A DNA stretch of 64,000 nucleotides, from contig NZ_LDOS01000001.1 in assembly GCF_002077135.1 (NCBI RefSeq), positions 508,219 through 572,218 on the forward strand, given 5' to 3'. The notes under the pieces are model-generated. The model saw nothing but the letters and a program-made list of their open reading frames with translations. It ran no database searches and was not told the origin of the DNA. Of this stretch, positions 18,717 through 27,587 are shown piece by piece. Origin of the DNA: Metallibacterium scheffleri. GTDB taxonomy: Bacteria; Pseudomonadota; Gammaproteobacteria; Xanthomonadales; Rhodanobacteraceae. The translations under genes and the position numbers were made by a program. Position 1 is the stretch's first letter. Each line of letters opens with the position of its first letter.

Positions 18717-20005
18717 GGCGCCAGCCTCCCGTGCGCGATCATCCAGCGCCGCTTGGCGAGGATGGCGTCGGTCTTGCGATCCAGCAAGGCGGTGGTCTGC
18801 GCCACATCGAGGCGGCCCCAGGCCGCACGCGCGGCAATGGTCTGCATCTCGCGCACGATCTGCTCGTATTCGGCGATGCGCGGCACCGCGCGCGCGCGCT
18901 GAAGTTGCGCGAAAAACGCCGCGGCGTAGGGATCGCTGGCGATGTCCGGCCGCGCGAAGGTGCTGCGCCGCGGTGGCAGGTCGCCGGTGAGCCGGTGGAA
19001 CTGGTCCTGCACGGCGGGCCGCGAGAGGTATTCGATCAGCTTCCACGCAGCCGCCTTGTGCCGGCTGCTGCGGAAGATCACCAGACTGGCGCCGCCGGCG
19101 ATGCCCGAGTTGCTGTCGGCACCCGCCGGGCCGGGCAGCGGTGCGGTGGCCCAGTCTTTCTGCACCGCGGCCGGCATGCGCGTCTCGAACTCGCGGATCA
19201 TCCACGGCCCGGAGATGTAGAACGCGTAATGGCCGCGCGCGAACTCGATCGGCACGCTGGCGATCTGCGTGTCGTCGATGCGCGGCGCGTAACCCGCGCG
19301 GAAAAAGTCCAGATAAAAACGCAGCGCGGCGGTGAACTGCGGCGACTGGAAGTTGCCGTACTGGTCGTGGCCCTTGAGGAACGAGCCGGGCTGCTCCAGG
19401 GAAAACGACACCAGCTGCTCGAACTCGTTGAGCGGCAGCAGCGCGGCCCAGTCGCCGGGTCGGGCGCGCGCCTTGATCGCCGCCATCATGCGTGTCCATC
19501 CGGACCAACTGGTGGGTGGATGGTCGAAGCCGGCCGCGGCGAGGATGTCCTTGCGATAGAAGATCAGCCGCGTATCCACGTACCACGGCACGCCGTAGTC
19601 CTTGCCGGCGACGACGTTGCTCTTCCAGATGCCGGGGAAATAGTCCGCGGGGGTGACGATGTGCGAGCCGGCGATGAAACGGTCCAGCGGCACGATGGCC
19701 CTCAGCGCGGCCATTTCCGGGATCCAGGTGTTGCCCATCTGCGCGATGTCGGGCGTGGTGCCCCCGGCGTAGGCGGTGAGCAGCTTGGCGTGCGCGGCGG
19801 TCCACGGCAGTTGCTGTACCTCGACGCGGATATCCGGATGCAGCGTCTCGAAGCCCTTGACCAGTTGCGCGGCGGCCTGGCCTTCCTCGCCCATCGCCCA
19901 GAAGCGCAGCACGATGCGCGAATCCTGCGGCGTGCGCGTGCAACCGGTCAGCGTCGCCGCCAACAGCACGGGCAGCAACCACAGCAGGTGCAGCGCGCGC
20001 TTCAT
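18713..20005 (-). CDS. ABC sugar-binding lipoprotein (extracellular solute-binding protein family 1)
   Basis: The 430-residue protein has a lipoprotein signal peptide with lipobox LTGC near residue 22, so it should be anchored in the periplasm. The mature domain shows VLRFWAMGEEGQ, PDIRVEVQQLPWTAAHAKLLTAYAGGTTPDIAQMGNTW, and YGVPWYVDTRLIFYRKD, which match MalE-like binding proteins of the CUT1 class. I chose ATG 20005 (MKRALHLLWLLP). It lies 16 bases after the glucanase stop and overlaps the MalF-like gene. The ligand is probably an oligoglucoside, judging by the adjacent enzyme. Confidence 0.9.
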   Translation of the reverse strand: MKRALHLLWLLPVLLAATLTGCTRTPQDSRIVLRFWAMGEEGQAAAQLVKGFETLHPDIRVEVQQLPWTAAHAKLLTAYAGGTTPDIAQMGNTWIPEMAALRAIVPLDRFIAGSHIVTPADYFPGIWKSNVVAGKDYGVPWYVDTRLIFYRKDILAAAGFDHPPTSWSGWTRMMAAIKARARPGDWAALLPLNEFEQLVSFSLEQPGSFLKGHDQYGNFQSPQFTAALRFYLDFFRAGYAPRIDDTQIASVPIEFARGHYAFYISGPWMIREFETRMPAAVQKDWATAPLPGPAGADSNSGIAGGASLVIFRSSRHKAAAWKLIEYLSRPAVQDQFHRLTGDLPPRRSTFARPDIASDPYAAAFFAQLQRARAVPRIAEYEQIVREMQTIAARAAWGRLDVAQTTALLDRKTDAILAKRRWMIAHGRLAP

Positions 20006-20021
20006 GGCTGGCATGCGCTGC

Positions 20022-21488
20022 TCATTGCGTGGCCGGCTTGCCGTCCAGCCAGCCGCCGGTGAAGCCGGCGCGCTCGAGGCCACGGCGGATGGATGGGTTC
20101 CTGCGCATCACCCGCCAGACGAAGCCGGAACGGTAGTTCTCCAGCATCAGCAGGATCGGTCCCTGGTCGATGCCGAGGCGTTCGGAGTCCACCCACCCCA
20201 CCCCCGGCACCACGGTCCCGCTGTTCAACGCCACGTTGCGATCGTGGAAGCTGGGATTGAAGGCATCGACATAGCCGTAGCGGCCATAAATGGATTTGCC
20301 GTACTTGGCCTGCATGGCCTCGATCATGGGGATGACGATCTTGGGCGCGAAAGCGATCGAGCCCAGCGCCGCTGTCGGCGCGATGGTGCCGTCGTCCAAG
20401 GTGCCGACGATGCCCGCCCCGCGCGCGGCATAACCATAGAATTGCCGTCGCTTGCCATCGGCCTTGACCGCGAAGTTGCCGGGGCCGTCGCACGCGGTCA
20501 GTCCCCACAGGGACTTGCCGTAACCAGTCCAGCCCATGGGATTGGCGATGGCATAGTCGCGCTGCGACTCCGTGGCGCGGCGGCTGTTGATGAAATAGTC
20601 GCTGTGGTGGGCGCGCATGAAGGCATCCTGGATGCCGCGGAAGTCCACCCAGGCCTGTGAATACTGCGAGGTAAACAATGGCCCGTAGCTGAGCTGCTCG
20701 CGGCCGTAGTAGTCACCCCAGAACTTCGGATAGGTCGCGCTCCACGCGGCCCAGGCGTCCTTGTGGATCGGATGCGTGGGCGAGCCCAGCGCTTCGATGT
20801 ACAGAATCATCGCTTCGTCATAGCCGCGATAGCTGTGCGGAATGAAGCCGTCTTCGGGCGTCCAGCCCATGCCGATCAACGGCGGATGCGGTTGCATCCA
20901 GGGCCAGTCGACGCGGTTGTAAAGTTTGCCGGCGACCGCGCGGATCTCGCGTTCCCGTGCCGTGTCGCGGTCGAAATAGCTCTGGTCGAACAACACGCCG
21001 GCCATGAACAGCGCGGTGTCGATGCTCGAAAGCTCGATGTCGGGCCAGCGCCTGCCGGTGCGCATATTGAGAAAATGGTAGTAGAAACCCTTGTAGCCTG
21101 TCTCGCCAGCCGCGGCCTTGCCTTGCGGCGCGTCTTCGAAAAATTTCAGCGTGGTCAGCACGCGCTGCGCCGCCTGCCGGCGCGTGACCCAGCCGCGCTC
21201 GACACCGATCGGGTAGGCCGTGAGCGCGAAACCCACCGCCGCGATGCTGGAAAACGACGGCCCCGGATAGTGATCGGGCGCGAGGCCGTTGGCGGGGTTA
21301 GTGGTATCCCAGAAAAAGTCGAAGGTGCGCTTTTCGAGCTGATCGAAGAACGGCGGCAGCGTGTGCCTCACCGGCAGCGTCGATACGAACGGCGCATGTT
21401 GCGGCAGGGTGGTGATCGGTGCTGCCAGCAGCGCACCGGGAAGCATGACCAGCAGGGTCGCGCACAGAATGGCACTTCGTTTCAACAT
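20022..21488 (-). CDS. Glucoamylase-like exported enzyme, GH144-type (endo-beta-1,2-glucanase family)
   Basis: The 488-residue protein has a signal peptide (SAILCATLLVMLPGALLAA) and the COG5368/glycoamylase-like (alpha/alpha)6 domain. Family-typical stretches include FFDQLEKRTFDFFWDTTNP, SIAAVGFALTAYPIGVERGW, SSIDTALFMAGVL, WTGYGKSLWGLTACDGP and YGRYGYVDAFNPSF. Characterised GH144 members are endo-beta-1,2-glucanases, so beta-1,2-glucan is the leading substrate guess, but it is unproven here. ATG 21488 is preceded by GCGAGG and sits only 18 bases after an intrinsic terminator, an arrangement that suggests attenuation. The downstream ABC genes follow closely. Confidence 0.82.
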   Translation of the reverse strand: MLKRSAILCATLLVMLPGALLAAPITTLPQHAPFVSTLPVRHTLPPFFDQLEKRTFDFFWDTTNPANGLAPDHYPGPSFSSIAAVGFALTAYPIGVERGWVTRRQAAQRVLTTLKFFEDAPQGKAAAGETGYKGFYYHFLNMRTGRRWPDIELSSIDTALFMAGVLFDQSYFDRDTAREREIRAVAGKLYNRVDWPWMQPHPPLIGMGWTPEDGFIPHSYRGYDEAMILYIEALGSPTHPIHKDAWAAWSATYPKFWGDYYGREQLSYGPLFTSQYSQAWVDFRGIQDAFMRAHHSDYFINSRRATESQRDYAIANPMGWTGYGKSLWGLTACDGPGNFAVKADGKRRQFYGYAARGAGIVGTLDDGTIAPTAALGSIAFAPKIVIPMIEAMQAKYGKSIYGRYGYVDAFNPSFHDRNVALNSGTVVPGVGWVDSERLGIDQGPILLMLENYRSGFVWRVMRRNPSIRRGLERAGFTGGWLDGKPATQ

Positions 21489-21506
21489 GACCGCCTCGCC
21501 GCATGG

Positions 21507-21543
21507 AAAAAAGCCGCGCACCGGCTGGTCTGCCGGTGCGCGG
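21507..21543 (-). terminator. Strong intrinsic terminator/attenuator ahead of the GH144-type gene
   Basis: On the minus strand CCGCGCACCGG pairs perfectly with CCGGTGCGCGG over 11 bp around an 8-base loop and is followed directly by C and six T. It lies between the halogenase-like gene and the glucanase gene; the T-run ends 18 bases before the glucanase start codon. It therefore either ends the receptor-halogenase transcript or attenuates the enzyme-transporter operon. Confidence 0.8.
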
Positions 21544-21653
21544 AATCACGCACACACCCGGATCACGGCCGTCCTGGCCGCGGACAACGATTCGCTACGC
21601 GTGCCGATACAGGACCGCATGCAGCAGCAGGTGGAATCCGCCACGGCGACCGC

Positions 21654-23168
21654 TCATGCAGGTGCCGCGCAGCGGCGGTCGATGAAGGTCTGATGCGGCG
21701 GCATCATGCCGGTGCAGCTCTCGATCACCTGCGCCACGCCCTGCACGAACTGCCTGAGCTGGTCGTCGGGCATCTGCTCGACCAGCGGGTGATAGGTGCG
21801 CGGCAGGATGTTCTGCCCGATCAGCACCTGCACCCAGCTCAGATCGCCGAACATTTCCTCGCACTCGCGGAAGAAGCGCCCGCTGTCCGCGAACAGGCGC
21901 ATCTTGTGCGCCAAGCCATCGGGAATCGACATGCGGGCGCACTCGCGCCACAGCGGCGCGTCGTCGCGCTGGGTGGCGTGGTAGTGCAGGATCAGGAAAT
22001 CGCGGATGCGCTCCAGCTCGAAACCGAGCTGGGCGTTGTACTCGTCGATCACCACCTCGCTGAAATCGTTCCAAGGCAGCAGGCTGAGCAAGCGCGCGAT
22101 GCCGGACTGGATGAGGAAAATGCTGGTGGATTCCAGCGGCTCCAGAAAACCGCTGGCCAGCCCCAGCGCGACTACGTTCTTGTTCCAGAACTTCTTGCGC
22201 ATGCCGGGCGTGAAGCGCAGGAAACGCGGCTCGCCCATCGGCTTGCCATCGAGATTGGCCAGCAGGGTGGCCGCGGCCTCGTCGTCGCTGATCAGCGCGC
22301 TGCTGTAGACGTGCCCGTTGCCGGTGCGGTGCTGCAACGGGATGCGCCATTGCCAGCCGGCCGTGCGTGCGGTGACACGCGTGTAGGGCGTGGGCGGGCC
22401 GACTTTTTCGCAGCCGACCGCCACGGCGCGGTCACAACGCAGCCACTGCGAATAATCGGTGTAGCCGGTATGCAGCGCCTGCTCGATCAGCAGGCCGCGG
22501 AAGCCCGAGCAGTCGATGAACAGGTCGCCGCCGATGACGCTGCCGTTCTCCAGCGTCACCGATTCGACGTAGCCGTCCTCGCCGCGCAACTGCACGTGTT
22601 TGATCTTGCCCTCGGTGCGGCGCACGCCACGTGCCTCGGCATAGCCGCGCAGGTAGCGCGCGTACAAACTGGCGTCGAAGTGGTAGGCGTAACGGATGTC
22701 GGCCAGCGGTGAACTGGCCGGCACGTCGCTGGCCGAGGGCATGAACTTGCCGCGTGGTGCCGCCGCCGTGTTGATCGAATAATCCCCCAGCGGCCCGGCC
22801 CAGCCCCTTTGCCGCGCCTTGATCCAGAACTGGTGGAACGGCAGCAGGCTGATATCGGTGCCCAGCTTGCCGAAGCCGTGGATGTAACTGTCGCCCAAGC
22901 GGCCCCAGTCGTTGAACTGGATGCCCAGCTTGAACGTGCCCTTGACGGTTTTGACGAACTCGACCTCGTCGATCTCCAGCAGATTGTTGAACAGCTTGAG
23001 GTGCGGCACCGTGGCCTCGCCCACGCCGATGGTGCCGATCTCCTCCGACTCGATCAGTTGCACGGCATAGCCTGCCCCCAATACCTTGGCGCAGGCCGCC
23101 GCCGCCATCCAGCCGGCGGTGCCGCCGCCGACGATGACGATGTTTTTCACGGGTTGTAACGTGGGCAT
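21654..23168 (-). CDS. Tryptophan-halogenase-like flavoprotein
   Basis: The 504-residue protein has the flavin-dependent halogenase fold: FAD-binding GGGTAGW (14-20), GVGEATVPHLKLF near 48-60, a lysine in GTFKLGIQF (about residue 80) at the position of the catalytic Lys, and WQWRIP (272-277), the WxWxIP motif. Genes of this type recur beside TonB-dependent receptors of sugar loci in Xanthomonadales and Caulobacterales, where a halogenation role has not been established to my knowledge. It follows the receptor gene by 116 bases, separated by a strong hairpin. I chose ATG 23168 (MPTLQPVKN). Confidence 0.85.
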   Translation of the reverse strand: MPTLQPVKNIVIVGGGTAGWMAAAACAKVLGAGYAVQLIESEEIGTIGVGEATVPHLKLFNNLLEIDEVEFVKTVKGTFKLGIQFNDWGRLGDSYIHGFGKLGTDISLLPFHQFWIKARQRGWAGPLGDYSINTAAAPRGKFMPSASDVPASSPLADIRYAYHFDASLYARYLRGYAEARGVRRTEGKIKHVQLRGEDGYVESVTLENGSVIGGDLFIDCSGFRGLLIEQALHTGYTDYSQWLRCDRAVAVGCEKVGPPTPYTRVTARTAGWQWRIPLQHRTGNGHVYSSALISDDEAAATLLANLDGKPMGEPRFLRFTPGMRKKFWNKNVVALGLASGFLEPLESTSIFLIQSGIARLLSLLPWNDFSEVVIDEYNAQLGFELERIRDFLILHYHATQRDDAPLWRECARMSIPDGLAHKMRLFADSGRFFRECEEMFGDLSWVQVLIGQNILPRTYHPLVEQMPDDQLRQFVQGVAQVIESCTGMMPPHQTFIDRRCAAPA

Positions 23169-23205
23169 CGGGACTGCTCTCGGTGAAGTCTGCGCAACCG
23201 CGGCG

Positions 23206-23220
23206 CGCCGGTCCATGGCG
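23206..23220. repeat. Weak palindrome around CCATGG
   Basis: On the minus strand CGCC and GGCG flank ATGGACC. It resembles the GCCATGGANGGC palindromes elsewhere in the window, but the stem is only 4 bp. Confidence 0.2.
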
Positions 23221-23245
23221 GAGCATCAAGCCCGGCGCAGTCGCC

Positions 23246-23274
23246 GCGCGCCGGCGGATTGCCCGCCGGCGCGC
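23246..23274 (-). terminator. Perfect 12-bp GC hairpin after the TonB receptor gene
   Basis: GCGCGCCGGCGG pairs with CCGCCGGCGCGC around a 5-base loop, starting about 10 bases after the receptor stop. No T-run follows on the minus strand. The position suits a transcript-stabilising 3' structure that keeps receptor mRNA abundant relative to the downstream genes, as described for REP hairpins between sugar transport genes. Confidence 0.55.
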
Positions 23275-23284
23275 TTGCTTGGGC

Positions 23285-26284
23285 TCAGAAATTGACGCCC
23301 ACGGTCAGCTTCAGGTAACGCGGGTAACCGCTGATGGTGCCGGTCGGGTCATACGTGATCGGATACTTGTTGAGCAAGCCATTGCTGCCGTAGTTGTAGA
23401 CGTAGCTCGAGTAGTTGTGCCAGTTGAACACATTGATGATGTCGGCGCGCGCGTAGGCGTCCAGGCCATAGAGCTTGAAGTTCTTGGTGAACTGCACCGA
23501 GAAGTCGCGATAGCCCCAGATGCGCCCACCGACCAGGAAGTGCGAGCCCTCCGGCGTGGCCGCCACCGGGATGCAGCCGCTGGGCGTGTTGGGATCGCTG
23601 TAGCAGGCCAGGTTGACGGCGGGGATCGGCGTGGCCAGGGTCAGGCGCGCACCCATGGCGATATCCCACGGTCCCTTCAGGGTACCGGCCACGACGAGGC
23701 GCGATTTGGCCACCGGCTCGCTGATGTAGGGGTAGTCCGATGGGGACTCCTCGTCGAAGGAGTAGTTGTTATTCATCGCCTGGTTATCCATGTTCCACTT
23801 CGCGTGGGTATAGGTATACGCCACGGTCAGGCCCCAGCCGGACTCCTCGGTGTAGGGCTTCTGCGCGGACAGCAGCAACTGCGTGGTGCGCGTGTTCAGC
23901 CCGTTGCCCCACAGGATCAGGTTGCCGAATCCGGGCAGGCCGTAGGACCACGGCTGGCTATGGTTCTGCCAGAAATCACCATTGGGATAACGGTTGCCGA
24001 GGAAGCCGGTGAGGTTGTCATAGCTGAGCACGCGCGTCACCGCCACGCTGGTATCCCAGTCTCCGATCTGGTTGCGCATGCCGATCGAGAACTGGTCGGA
24101 ATATGGCGTCTTCAGGTTGTTGGGCATCATGTCCACCTCTTTACCGGCGAACGAGCCGGCCACCAGCGACTGCAGCGCCGGGATGCTGAGGTAGGACGGA
24201 TTGAAGGTGTAGCAGGTGCTGTTATTGACCACGCAGGGTTGCAGCGGCGTGTTGAACAGGATCGTGGGCTGCGACAGCACGTACTTGGTCTGCTCGACCT
24301 GCAGCAAGTCGTACAGATTCTGGTTGTAGGTGCGACCCACGCCACCGAAGATCACGTGCTTCTGGTTGCCGTCGATGTCGTATGACGCGCCCAGGCGCGG
24401 CGAGAAATTCCATTTGGCGCTGCGGTTGTGGCCGTTGCTGATGTAGTTGTTGATGTTGATGCCGCCCGCCGCCAGCGTTTGTGCGTAGGTGATGCCAGCC
24501 GGTGCGCCGGGTGCCTGACTGTTGAGTGCGGCGACGACATTGGCCGGCGTCACGTAGTTGAGGTAGGCCGGGGTACGGTTGTAGTCGCCGCGCACGCCGA
24601 GATTGAAGGTCCAGTGCTTGTTGAGCGTCCAGGTATCCTGCAGGAAGGCATCGAACAGCGTGTTCTTGCTCACCGAGACCGGGCTGAGGCCGGGGATGGG
24701 CGAACCGAACTGCACTTGGTAGGGAATGTTTTCGACACCAGTGGTCGGCGAAACCTTGTAATAGAACAACGCGTTGCTGTCACCCGCATCCTGCGCCGTC
24801 AGCGTGACGCGCTGCAGGTCGAAGCCCGCCTTGATCACATGGCTGCCGTGCCACTCCAGTCCGTCATAGGTGAAATGGTCGAAAATGCCGGTGCCGCGCT
24901 GACCCTTGTTCTGCTGCGCCAGCGGCGAGTTACCGGTCTGCAGGATGGTCTGGTTGGGGTTGAAGTTGGTGTTGATCGCGGCCGTATAGGCACTGCCGAT
25001 GCCCAGCAGGATTGGCGTGGGCTGATAGGCAGCGTCCTGCCAGGTGGCTTCGAGGCGGTTGAACCAGTCGTAGCCGCTGTGTTCCCAGGCCAAGTCGGCG
25101 GTCTTCTGGTAGTTGATGGTATTCAGGCCCGCCGACTGTGTGGTCACGCCGCCAACGCCGCTGATGCTGGTTTCGTTGCGGATATGCGTTTCCAGCACGA
25201 AACGGTCGCGATCGGTCGGCTCGTAGTCGATCTTGCCGAACCAGTTGTTCTCGAGGAACGGCAGGTTGGCCGGGCCGGCCTGCGCCTGCACGCTGGCCGG
25301 CAACTGGCTCACGTAGACCTCTGGCGCATTGGGTATCACCACGGCCGGGGTGTTGAACTTCTTGCCTTCGTAGGCAATGAAGAAGTGCATCTTGTTCTTG
25401 ATGATCGGACCGCCGAAGTCGAAGCCGTAGTCCTTGTCGGTGGACGGCGTCTTCTTGCCTGCGGCGTTCTCGGCTGGCATGGCGGCGCGCATGCCGGTGC
25501 TGTTGAAGCTGCCGAAGATGCCGCCCTTGAACGTGTTGGTGCCCGACTTGGTGGAGGCGACGATGGCGGCGCTGGACAGCGTGCCGTACTCGGCTTCCTG
25601 GTTGTTGGTGATCACGCGGTATTCGCCGATGGCGAGCTGCGGAAACGGATTTCCAGAGCTGCTGGTCTGGCCGACGATGCCGCCAGCGAGCACCATGCTC
25701 TTCTGGCTGACGCCGTCGATGTACACGTTGATCGCACTGTCGGCCAGTCCACCGGCCTGCAACTTGGTCGCACCGCCAGGACCAGCGGAACTGAACACCA
25801 TGCCCGGCACGGTATCGGCGAACTGCAGGAAGTTGCGCGAAGCAGCGGGCATGTTCTGGATCTGGTGCAGGGAAACATAGCTGCCGACCTGCGAGGTATT
25901 CACGTCGATGGCGTTCATGTTGATCGCGTTGGCGCTCACCTTGACCGCCGCCAATTCGGTGGCCGTCGGCAGGTTGAGCGTGATCGTCGAGGCCACACTG
26001 AGGCGGATCTTCTGCGCGGGTCCGTTGCCCGCCTGCGCGGTGTAGGTGCCGGGCGGCAACCCGGGCAGCACGTAGATGCCCTTGCTGTTGGACTCGGTCT
26101 TGCGTGTCAGGCCAGTGGCGATCTCGCGTACCACGATCTGCGTATTGGGCGTGGTGGTGCCACGCAGCGTGGCGTCGGCGCTGGCTGCCAGCGCGGACGT
26201 GGGCAGCGCGACGCCCGCGCTCACCAGCGAGGTGGCGATCAGGCTGGCGAGCAGTTTCTTTTTGAAGCTCTGCGGCGTTTTCAT
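23285..26284 (-). CDS. TonB-dependent receptor, Oar-like, with regulatory N-terminal domain
   Basis: The 999-residue outer-membrane receptor begins with a signal peptide (KKLLASLIATSLVSAG to SALA, about 1-33). A carboxypeptidase-regulatory-like beta domain (about 35-105, GIYVLPGLPPGTYT), a plug domain (about 110-240, with LADSAINVYIDGVSQKS) and a large beta barrel ending in an aromatic residue (VGVNF) follow. AGGTAGGA upstream supports ATG 26284. It probably imports the oligosaccharide into the periplasm for the glucanase and ABC system. It lies 96 bases behind lacI. Confidence 0.9.
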   Translation of the reverse strand: MKTPQSFKKKLLASLIATSLVSAGVALPTSALAASADATLRGTTTPNTQIVVREIATGLTRKTESNSKGIYVLPGLPPGTYTAQAGNGPAQKIRLSVASTITLNLPTATELAAVKVSANAINMNAIDVNTSQVGSYVSLHQIQNMPAASRNFLQFADTVPGMVFSSAGPGGATKLQAGGLADSAINVYIDGVSQKSMVLAGGIVGQTSSSGNPFPQLAIGEYRVITNNQEAEYGTLSSAAIVASTKSGTNTFKGGIFGSFNSTGMRAAMPAENAAGKKTPSTDKDYGFDFGGPIIKNKMHFFIAYEGKKFNTPAVVIPNAPEVYVSQLPASVQAQAGPANLPFLENNWFGKIDYEPTDRDRFVLETHIRNETSISGVGGVTTQSAGLNTINYQKTADLAWEHSGYDWFNRLEATWQDAAYQPTPILLGIGSAYTAAINTNFNPNQTILQTGNSPLAQQNKGQRGTGIFDHFTYDGLEWHGSHVIKAGFDLQRVTLTAQDAGDSNALFYYKVSPTTGVENIPYQVQFGSPIPGLSPVSVSKNTLFDAFLQDTWTLNKHWTFNLGVRGDYNRTPAYLNYVTPANVVAALNSQAPGAPAGITYAQTLAAGGININNYISNGHNRSAKWNFSPRLGASYDIDGNQKHVIFGGVGRTYNQNLYDLLQVEQTKYVLSQPTILFNTPLQPCVVNNSTCYTFNPSYLSIPALQSLVAGSFAGKEVDMMPNNLKTPYSDQFSIGMRNQIGDWDTSVAVTRVLSYDNLTGFLGNRYPNGDFWQNHSQPWSYGLPGFGNLILWGNGLNTRTTQLLLSAQKPYTEESGWGLTVAYTYTHAKWNMDNQAMNNNYSFDEESPSDYPYISEPVAKSRLVVAGTLKGPWDIAMGARLTLATPIPAVNLACYSDPNTPSGCIPVAATPEGSHFLVGGRIWGYRDFSVQFTKNFKLYGLDAYARADIINVFNWHNYSSYVYNYGSNGLLNKYPITYDPTGTISGYPRYLKLTVGVNF

Positions 26285-26380
26285 GGTTTTCCTACCTTGG
26301 TCAGGTATGTGAGTTGCGCAGTTTCGGGACGACACTGCGTGTTTTTGCTGGAACGGTGCGACGGGTGGAGCGATGCGGAA

Positions 26381-27490
26381 CTAACGGTGCCTGGGTGCAG
26401 CCTGCGGTTTGCCTTGCACGGCAGGCCCGGCCTGCGCGCGCTTCTTGGAAACGGTGTCCGGGTTGTGCGTGGGTGCGGCGGCGGCGTGGCTGTGCATGCC
26501 GCAGGACGCGCGCAGCACCAGCTCGGGCGCCAACATCTGCACGCTGTGTGCTTGCGCCGAGCCGCCGTTGGCGATGGTGGCGACCAATTGGTCGAGCGCG
26601 CGCCCGCCGAGATCGGCGATGCGCACGCGCACTGTGGTCAGCGGCGGCTGGGTGAAGCGCGCGGTGGGAATGTCGTCGAAGCCGGCCAGCGCGATGTCAT
26701 CGGGCACACGCAGCCCGGCCTCGGTGAGTGCGAACAGGCAACCGATGGCCATGGAATCATTGGCCGCGAAAATGGCCTGCGGACGCGTGCCTTGCCTGGC
26801 GATCAGGCTGCCGGCGCGATAGCCGGATTCCTCGCTGAAATCACCCGGAACGATCTGTGGCACGGTCTGTGGCAGCAGGTCGCGCAGCGCGTCGAGGCTG
26901 CCTTGCAGACGCTCCTCGGCGTCGAGGTTGCCCTTGGGTCCGCCGATGAAGACGATCTCGCGGTATCCGCAATTCACCAGATGCTGGGTCATGGCGTGGG
27001 CGCCGGCGCGGTTGTCCACCGCCAGCGCCGACAGGCGCGTGTGCCCGTGCACCGGATTGAGCAGGATCGCAGGCAGATCCTCGGGCAGGTGCTGCTCGAT
27101 GAAACCCGGGTCGGCATGCGGCGACATGATCAGCAGGCCATCAACGCGGCCGAGCATGGCCTGCAGCGCGGTGGCGGTTTCGCCGGCGTCGCCGTGCGAG
27201 CTGGACAACAGCAGGTGATAGCCCTGCGCGCGCGCGGCCCTGTCGATGCCGCGGATCAGTTCGGAGAAGAACTCGCCGTGCATGTCCGGCAGCAGCGCGC
27301 CGATGGTTTGCGTGCGCCGCGTGATCAGGCTGCGCGCCGCGCTATGCGGCACATAACGGAGGCGCGTGGCGACCTCCTGCACGTGCGCGCGTACCGCGGC
27401 GGCGACGTTGTCGCGACCGTTGAGCGCGCGCGACACGGTGGCCACCGACACCTCGGCCTCTCGTGCCACATCTCTGATCGTGATGGCCAC
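26381..27490 (-). CDS. LacI family transcriptional regulator
   Basis: The 369-residue protein has an N-terminal helix-turn-helix (TIRDVAREAEVSVATVSRALNG) followed by a hinge and a periplasmic-binding-type effector domain (about 60-335, TQTIGALLPDMHGEFFSEL, FAANDSMAIG, VPDDIALAGFDDIP). The C-terminal 30 residues are a basic, Ala/Pro-rich extension. The start is GTG 27490; no in-frame ATG precedes the HTH. It heads the glycan locus on the same strand and probably controls it. A palindromic LacI-type site overlaps its own promoter, suggesting autoregulation. Confidence 0.92.
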   Translation of the reverse strand: MAITIRDVAREAEVSVATVSRALNGRDNVAAAVRAHVQEVATRLRYVPHSAARSLITRRTQTIGALLPDMHGEFFSELIRGIDRAARAQGYHLLLSSSHGDAGETATALQAMLGRVDGLLIMSPHADPGFIEQHLPEDLPAILLNPVHGHTRLSALAVDNRAGAHAMTQHLVNCGYREIVFIGGPKGNLDAEERLQGSLDALRDLLPQTVPQIVPGDFSEESGYRAGSLIARQGTRPQAIFAANDSMAIGCLFALTEAGLRVPDDIALAGFDDIPTARFTQPPLTTVRVRIADLGGRALDQLVATIANGGSAQAHSVQMLAPELVLRASCGMHSHAAAAPTHNPDTVSKKRAQAGPAVQGKPQAAPRHR

Positions 27491-27558
27491 GCCACACCGC
27501 CTTACCGGAAGGTTGGAAAGTGCTTACCGATGGACGCATAAGCAACGATTCGGAGCGG

Positions 27559-27587
27559 AATGTAAACGTTTCCATAATGGTTTGCAA
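27559..27587 (-). promoter_or_regulatory. Sigma70-type promoter for lacI
   Basis: Minus-strand -35 TTGCAA (27587-27582) and -10 TACATT (27564-27559) are separated by exactly 17 bases, about 70 bases upstream of the lacI GTG. Each hexamer matches consensus at four of six positions, and the region is unusually A/T-rich for this genome. Confidence 0.5.
27561..27574. promoter_or_regulatory. LacI-type operator
   Basis: The site reads TGTAAACGTTTCCA, whose core AAACGTTT is a perfect palindrome around a central CG as in LacI/GalR operators. It covers the spacer and -10 of the lacI promoter, so binding would block transcription of lacI and possibly the downstream receptor gene. I did not find a second good copy in the locus. 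Confidence 0.6.

Noticed and set aside
26318-26347. Plus-strand terminator-like hairpin (CGCAGT/ACTGCG then TGTTTTT)
   Set aside because: No plus-strand gene leads into it; both flanking genes are on the minus strand, so I did not list it as a feature.
24428-27541. A 1037-codon open frame antisense to the TonB receptor and lacI
   Set aside because: High-GC codon bias opens long antisense frames; its translation is His/Arg/Gln-rich without family motifs, while the opposite strand encodes clear proteins. The same applies to long antisense frames at 2245-4062, 8448-10760 and 30696-33416.
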